A stretch of 9,406 bases of DNA from Actinomycetes bacterium. Lineage in GTDB: Bacteria > Actinomycetota > Actinomycetes > Mycobacteriales > Mycobacteriaceae. Shown here piece by piece: positions 5,616-9,406 of the stretch (the stretch's first letter is position 1; each line of letters opens with the position of its first letter). The notes beneath the pieces are model-generated. The model ran no database searches and was not told the origin of the DNA. It was given only the letters and a program-made list of their open reading frames with translations. The DNA is taken from NCBI GenBank assembly GCA_023388385.1, contig JAEWGK010000242.1:1-9406 (forward strand), written 5' to 3'. Position numbers and translations under genes: made by a program.

Positions 5616-5890
5616 GGCCGGTGCAGTCCTTTCGTCGGTGCGTGGTCACCGCCCATGATGACGCCTTCACCGCGCCCGCGCCGCAGGACCCGCCGATCGC
5701 GCACGGCGCGCCCCCGTGGAGAGGCACCGCGGACCCCGCCGACACGGCCCGGCGCACCCCTCGAAATGGCACGGTCCGGGGGCGTCATCCAGTAACGCGC
5801 GCCGATGTGCACGGTCGCGCAAGCATCGCAATCAGCCCCCCTCCGGGGGTGGATTCGGCCATTCCCATCCGGCGTCCCGGCGGCCGGAAC
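5616..5890. other. Divergent intergenic DNA between echA and the metE leader
   Basis: I see no gene here. The region holds C5/G5 tracts at 5711-5715, 5778-5782, 5836-5841 and 5845-5849. Two of them form the hairpin CCCCC-CTCC-GGGGG (5836-5849), and CGGGGGC (5777-5783) and CGGGGGT (5844-5850) fit the loose RamA motif. CGCCCCCG (5709-5716) and CGGGGGCG (5777-5784) form a distant inverted repeat. No convincing echA promoter is visible on the minus strand. Confidence 0.35.
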
Positions 5891-5891
5891 G

Positions 5892-5897
5892 TAGAGT
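5892..5897 (+). promoter_or_regulatory. Candidate -10 element for the riboswitch-metE transcript
   Basis: TAGAGT fits TANNNT and would start transcription near 5903, about 40 bases before the riboswitch core and nearly 485 bases before the metE ATG. No -35 match is visible. It is the best candidate in this stretch. Confidence 0.4.
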
Positions 5898-5943
5898 GGC
5901 CCGTGCAACAGGTCCCCGACCGATCTCCGGCGCATCGCCCTCC

Positions 5944-6111
5944 ACGGTGCACCGGCCCGGGAAGGGGCGAAAGAGGGAATCCGGTGGAAATCCGGAGCTG
6001 TCCCGCAGCGGTCAGCTGGAACGACCGCCGTCATATGCACTGGGGCCACGTGCCACGGGAAGCGACGGCCAGTAGGAAAATGGGCCGAACCTGGGTCTGC
6101 CATTGCGGCAG
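5944..6111 (+). promoter_or_regulatory. Cobalamin (B12) riboswitch aptamer
   Basis: The conserved core of the cobalamin riboswitch is present in order: GGTGC (5946-5950), the GGGAAT (5975-5980) and GGTGGAAATCC (5983-5993) block, GCTGTCCCGCAGCGGT (5997-6012), GCACTGGGGCC (6037-6047), the CACGGGAAG element (6054-6062), AGTAGG (6071-6076), and the 3' B12 box ending TGGGTCTGCC (6092-6101). A short hairpin, CTGCC (6097-6101) with GGCAG (6107-6111), follows in the place of the regulatory P13. The class senses adenosylcobalamin and normally turns expression off when B12 is plentiful. It lies directly upstream of metE, where such riboswitches are known in mycobacteria and other actinobacteria. Confidence 0.92.
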
Positions 6112-6387
6112 TCGTCATACCCCACGTCCGACCATCACGCGCCAGCGAGCCCGAATACCTGCCTGTTGTGCCGGATCGACCGATCCGGCCACCGAGGACG
6201 CCCGTGGACAGGCGCAACGTGGAACAGACGGCAGGGGCCCGCGACATCCCCTGCCGGACCAGCTGTCGCGCCCGTCCACGGGCCCCTCCCCGGGGCCCCG
6301 GGACCACGAGGGCGCTGCTTCTTCACGATCTGTCGCCGCCCCGGGTGCTCCACGGTCAACTTGACGAGGATCAAGGAGATCACCCCC
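6112..6387 (+). promoter_or_regulatory. Structured expression platform between the riboswitch and metE
   Basis: This 276-base leader carries several strong stems. GCCGGATC-GACC-GATCCGGC spans 6170-6189. CGGCAGGGG (6229-6237) pairs with CCCCTGCCG (6248-6256). A long stem 6200-6209/6274-6283 continues as 6211-6215/6268-6272. GGGCCCC (6280-6286) pairs with GGGGCCC (6292-6298). Near the start codon GGGTGCTCC (6343-6351) pairs with GGAG-AT-CACCC (6375-6385), hiding the Shine-Dalgarno AAGGAG (6373-6378). Several of these exclude one another. Translational control through the last stem is the most direct reading. None of the stems is followed by a T-run. Confidence 0.6.
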
Positions 6388-8826
6388 ATGACCACGGACT
6401 ACCGTCCCCACCCCTACGCCGGCGCCAGAGCCGGCTTCACCGCGACCGTCCCGGGATTCCCCAGCATCGGCCCGTACCGCGAGCTCAAATTCGCGGTCGA
6501 GGAGTACTGGCGCGACCCGTCGACCGCCGCGGAGCTCACCTCCGTCGCCGTCCGAAACCTCATGCGCTCCCTGCGCAAGGCCGCCGATGCGGGCTTGGAC
6601 TCCCTGCCCGTCGGCACCTTCTCCTTCTACGACCGGATGCTCGACGCCGCCGCGATGCTCGGCGCTCTGCCCGCGCGCGTCGGGCACATCCCGGATCACG
6701 TCCCGGTCTCCCCGGAGGACCTGCTGCCGGACTGGATCGACCGCTATTTCGCCGCCGCCCGCGGCGCCGACGGCATTGCGCCGCTGGAGATGACCAAGTG
6801 GTTCGACACGAACTACCACCACCTGGTCCCGGAACTCGACCCCTCCAGCACATTCGAGCCGGACCCGGCGTACCTGCTGCAGCAGCTGCGCCGGGTCCGG
6901 ACGCTGCACGTGGGCTGCCGCGCGGTGCTCATCGGCCCGGCGACGTTCCTCGCGCTGTCGCGAACCACCGACGGCTCGGATCCGCTGGACCGGCTGCCGG
7001 AGCTCGTCGACGCCCATCTGGCCATCCTCGACGACCTCGCAGAGGCGGGCGTCCGCTGGGTGCAGTACGACGAGCCGGCGCTCAACACGGACCACCTGGA
7101 CCCGGCCCGCGACGGCGCCGTCGCCCGCGAGTGGTCGCGCCTGGTCGCCCACGCCCACGCGCGGGGCCTGCGAGTCCTCGCGCAGACGTACTTCGCGGAC
7201 GCCGACCGGGCCGTGGCCACACTGGCGGAGTCGGGCATCGACGCCTTCGGCGCGGATCTCGTAGCGGGCCGGGTGCCGGACCTGTCGCCCCTGCCCGCCT
7301 CGGTCGGCCTGGTCGCCGGCGTCGTCGATGGCCGCAACGTGTGGCGTACGGACATGGACGCCCGCCTGGCGCAGTTGCGGGAGCTCGCGCACGCCCGCCC
7401 GATTGCGGTGTCGGCGTCCTGCTCCCTCCTGCACGTGCCGTATTCGCTGACGACGGAGCCGACGCTGTCCGAGCACCCGCGGCTACGAGCGCGCCTCGCG
7501 TTCGCCCGGGAGAAGCTCGACGAAGTCGCGGCGCTCGCCCACGAGCTCCACCACCCGACCGGCGCCGGGTCGCGCGCGTTCGTCGCCGCCCGGCGCGCGC
7601 TCGCGGAGATCGCCGTGCTCGACGACGTCGCCCGCCCCAGCGGCGTGTCTGGCACCTCCGGCGTCTCGGACATCGCGGACGTCGCCAGCGGAGCCGGAGC
7701 CGCCGGGGCACCCGGGACCTCCGTCGCGGCGGATACGGCCGGAGCCGGTGCCCCGCCGTCCCGGCCCCCGTTCACGGAGCGGGCGCCGCTGCAGCGCGCG
7801 GCACTGGATCTGCCAATCCTGCCGACGTCGACCATCGGCTCGTTCCCGCAGACCGCGGGCATCCGGAAGGCCCGTGCGGAGCATCGGGCGGGCCGACTGT
7901 CCGACGCCGCCTACCAGGACGCGATGCGCGACGAGGTCGCCCACGTCGTCCGCGCGCAGGAGGAGCTGGGACTGGACGTGCTGGTCCACGGCGAGCCCGA
8001 ACGCAACGACATGGTCCAGTACTTCGCCGAGCAGCTGGAGGGGTTCCACTGCACGTCGAACGCGTGGGTGCAGTCGTACGGCACCCGCTGTGTCCGCCCG
8101 CCGATTCTCCACGGCCCGGTCAGCCGGCCGGAGCCGATGACGGTCGAGTGGTTCCGCGCCGCGCAGGACCTCACTAATCTCCCCGTCAAGGGCATGCTCA
8201 CCGGTCCGGTGACCATGCTGGCCTGGTCCTTCGTCCGCGACGACCGGCCAATCGCCGACGTCGCGCACGAGGTGGCGCTGGCCGTGCGCGCGGAATGCGC
8301 GGACCTGGTCGCCGCCGGCGCCCGCGTCATCCAGGTCGACGAGGCCGCCATCCGCGAGCTGCGCCCGCTGCGCGACTCCGACCGGGCGGACTACGCCCGC
8401 TGGTCGGTCGAGTCGTTCCGCATCGCCACGGGCGGCATCCCGCCGGAGGTCCAGCTGCACACGCACATGTGCTACTCGGACTTCCGGGCGATCCTCGACC
8501 TCATCACCGGCATGGACGCCGACGTGACGACGATCGAGGCCGCCCGCGGCGGCTCCGCCATCGTCGACGCCATCGCGGAGTCGGGCTTTCCGCTGCCGGT
8601 GGCGCCGGGCGTGTGGGACATCCACTCCCCGCGTGTGCCGTCGGAGGAGGAGATCGCCGGGCGGATCCGCCACGCGGTCGACGCCCTCGGCGCGGCCCGC
8701 GTGTGGGTCGTCCCCGACTGCGGGCTGAAGACCCGCGGCTGGGAGGAGACCCGGGCGGCGCTGGCCAACCTCGTCGCCGCCACGCACCGTGTGCGCGATG
8801 AGGTCGCGGCCGGCGTCCGGGACTAG
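6388..8826 (+). CDS. metE: Cobalamin-independent methionine synthase MetE
   Basis: MetE transfers the methyl group of 5-methyltetrahydropteroyltri-L-glutamate to homocysteine, the last step of methionine synthesis, without B12. Its two barrels are present. The N-terminal half runs from [18 protein letters not shown] to [13 protein letters not shown] (about residue 354), and the catalytic half starts at [10 protein letters not shown]. The zinc ligands are His693 and Cys695 ([11 protein letters not shown]), Glu717 (TTIEAARGG) and Cys778 ([12 protein letters not shown]), each 52 residues beyond E. coli H641, C643, E665 and C726. The 812-residue length exceeds the usual ~755 because of a Gly/Ala/Ser-rich insert at about 417-461. 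The start at 6388 is set by AAGGAG (6373-6378) ten bases upstream and by the N-terminal match. An in-frame extension to 6103 would enter the riboswitch and is rejected. The TAG stop shares CTAG with the convergent codA-like gene. Confidence 0.97.
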   Translation: MTTDYRPHPYAGARAGFTATVPGFPSIGPYRELKFAVEEYWRDPSTAAELTSVAVRNLMRSLRKAADAGLDSLPVGTFSFYDRMLDAAAMLGALPARVGHIPDHVPVSPEDLLPDWIDRYFAAARGADGIAPLEMTKWFDTNYHHLVPELDPSSTFEPDPAYLLQQLRRVRTLHVGCRAVLIGPATFLALSRTTDGSDPLDRLPELVDAHLAILDDLAEAGVRWVQYDEPALNTDHLDPARDGAVAREWSRLVAHAHARGLRVLAQTYFADADRAVATLAESGIDAFGADLVAGRVPDLSPLPASVGLVAGVVDGRNVWRTDMDARLAQLRELAHARPIAVSASCSLLHVPYSLTTEPTLSEHPRLRARLAFAREKLDEVAALAHELHHPTGAGSRAFVAARRALAEIAVLDDVARPSGVSGTSGVSDIADVASGAGAAGAPGTSVAADTAGAGAPPSRPPFTERAPLQRAALDLPILPTSTIGSFPQTAGIRKARAEHRAGRLSDAAYQDAMRDEVAHVVRAQEELGLDVLVHGEPERNDMVQYFAEQLEGFHCTSNAWVQSYGTRCVRPPILHGPVSRPEPMTVEWFRAAQDLTNLPVKGMLTGPVTMLAWSFVRDDRPIADVAHEVALAVRAECADLVAAGARVIQVDEAAIRELRPLRDSDRADYARWSVESFRIATGGIPPEVQLHTHMCYSDFRAILDLITGMDADVTTIEAARGGSAIVDAIAESGFPLPVAPGVWDIHSPRVPSEEEIAGRIRHAVDALGAARVWVVPDCGLKTRGWEETRAALANLVAATHRVRDEVAAGVRD
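8823..8826. other. Shared CTAG stop of metE and the codA-like gene
   Basis: TAG at 8824-8826 ends metE on the plus strand, and the complement of CTA at 8823-8825 ends the codA-like gene on the minus strand. The palindrome therefore serves both stops and leaves no intergenic base for a terminator. Confidence 0.95.
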
Positions 8827-9406
8827 GGCCGGTTCGCCCAGACGGGAGCCGACGGCGGCCGGGTGAACAGCAGACGACCGCCGCGCATCGACAGCGCGAC
8901 GCCGACGCGGTTGCGCAGGGCCTGGTAGTGGTCGGGGGCGTCGAGGACCATGAGGTTCGCCGGCGCCCCCACCCGCAGGCCGTAGCCCTCCAGCCCGATG
9001 ATGCTGGCCGAGGCCGTCGTGACCAGGTCGAACAGCGGCGCGGCGGCCGTCGTCGCCAGATGCCCGTAGTGCACCCCGGCGTCGAGGATGTTCATCATGT
9101 TGCCGTTGCCCAGCGGGTACCACGGGTCGGCGATGGAGTCCTGCGCGAAGCAGACGCGCACGCCGGCCTCACGCAGCTTGGCGACGGGCGTCATGCCGCG
9201 CCGCACGGGGCCCAGGTCCTGGCGGCCCTGCAGGTGGATGTTCTCCGTCGGGCACGCGATGAGCGAGATGCCCGTGCGTGCGAGGAACGGCAGCAGCTTG
9301 AACGCGTAGGCGGGATTCGCGGAGCCGAGCGAGCACGTGTGGCTCGCGGTCGTCCGATCGCCGATGCCCTCCCGATGGGCGAGTGCCGCGAGGAGCTCGA
9401 GGAACC
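8823..9406 (-). CDS. codA: Cytosine deaminase-like amidohydrolase CodA, C-terminal part (5' end outside window)
   Basis: The frame is open to the right edge (last complete codon 9402-9404), so only the C-terminal 193 residues are visible. They align by eye with E. coli CodA: ASHTCSLGS, equivalent to the stretch with His246, then ENIHLQGRQD and RRGMTPV, then VCFAQDSIADPWYPLGNGNM, equivalent to E. coli [20 protein letters not shown]. The metal-ligand Asp (E. coli Asp313) is kept, but the flanking His312 and Asp314 are Gln and Ser. CodA hydrolyses cytosine to uracil and ammonia in pyrimidine salvage. Changes at position 314 alter substrate preference in E. coli CodA, so isocytosine, creatinine or another ring amide is possible. 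The N-terminal HxH metal site is not in the window. The gene ends at CTA (8823-8825), overlapping the metE stop tail to tail. Confidence 0.85.
   Translation of the reverse strand, partial: FLELLAALAHREGIGDRTTASHTCSLGSANPAYAFKLLPFLARTGISLIACPTENIHLQGRQDLGPVRRGMTPVAKLREAGVRVCFAQDSIADPWYPLGNGNMMNILDAGVHYGHLATTAAAPLFDLVTTASASIIGLEGYGLRVGAPANLMVLDAPDHYQALRNRVGVALSMRGGRLLFTRPPSAPVWANRP

Noticed and set aside
5636..5651. CGGTG-N6-CACCG dyad as a GlxR site upstream of echA
   Set aside because: The GTG and CAC cores are two bases too close together for the CRP/GlxR consensus GTGA-N6-TCAC.
6280..6298. GGGCCCC/GGGGCCC hairpin as an intrinsic terminator in the metE leader
   Set aside because: No T-run follows, so I list it only as part of the expression platform.
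5621..6364. 247-codon plus-strand frame in the echA-metE intergenic region
   Set aside because: It crosses the riboswitch and hairpins, has no ribosome site, and has a shadow-like composition.
6103..6387. In-frame N-terminal extension of metE
   Set aside because: It would begin inside the riboswitch and add 95 arginine- and proline-rich residues with no MetE similarity. The ATG at 6388 has a proper AAGGAG and the family N-terminus.
6115..7476. 453-codon minus-strand frame opposite metE
   Set aside because: It is a GC-rich antisense shadow: low-complexity Arg/Gly/Val composition with no motifs, lying over a clear gene.
7483..9123. 546-codon minus-strand frame opposite metE and codA
   Set aside because: It overlaps the catalytic half of metE and uses a different frame from the codA-like protein. 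The composition is that of a shadow frame.
1..9406. CRISPR arrays, insertion sequences, tRNA genes, phage genes
   Set aside because: I found no regularly spaced repeats, transposase frames, terminal inverted repeats or cloverleaf sequence.

Overview
The window is a GC-rich actinobacterial chromosome segment, most likely from the genus Corynebacterium or a close relative in the Mycobacteriales. The evidence is a RamA-type LuxR regulator next to a PduO-type cobalamin adenosyltransferase and murA, an Asp-type (fosfomycin-insensitive) MurA, a TANNNT promoter with a leaderless start, and a cobalamin riboswitch on metE. I infer the genus from gene family and gene order; I ran no database search.

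Layout from left to right. Positions 1-299 are non-coding. They carry a promoter firing leftwards out of the window, probably the start of the rRNA operon leader that often follows murA in this order. Then come murA (minus), a Cj0069-family ATP-grasp-like protein of unknown role (minus), a divergent intergenic region with a CRP/GlxR-like site and a strong dyad, the PduO-type ATP:cob(I)alamin adenosyltransferase gene (plus, apparently leaderless), ramA (minus, convergent with pduO), a 377-base intergenic region with the ramA promoter and phased C-tract motifs, an enoyl-CoA hydratase gene (minus), a 772-base divergent intergenic region holding the cobalamin riboswitch, metE (plus), and the 3' part of a codA-like cytosine deaminase gene (minus). 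The metE and codA stop codons share one CTAG palindrome.

Two themes connect the genes. The first is B12: PduO makes adenosylcobalamin, the usual ligand of the riboswitch class found upstream of metE, and MetE is the B12-independent methionine synthase that is dispensable when B12 is available. The second is acetate/acyl-CoA metabolism: RamA is the acetate regulator in C. glutamicum, its own leader and upstream region carry RamA-like C/G-tract motifs, and an acyl-CoA hydratase gene lies upstream of it.

Most of the window is conserved housekeeping sequence. I see no mobile element, CRISPR array, tRNA, or clearly new multi-gene system. The parts that most deserve attention are the long structured expression platform between the riboswitch and metE, the phased C-tract arrays around ramA and pduO, the expanded MetE linker, and the altered active-site residues of the CodA-like enzyme.
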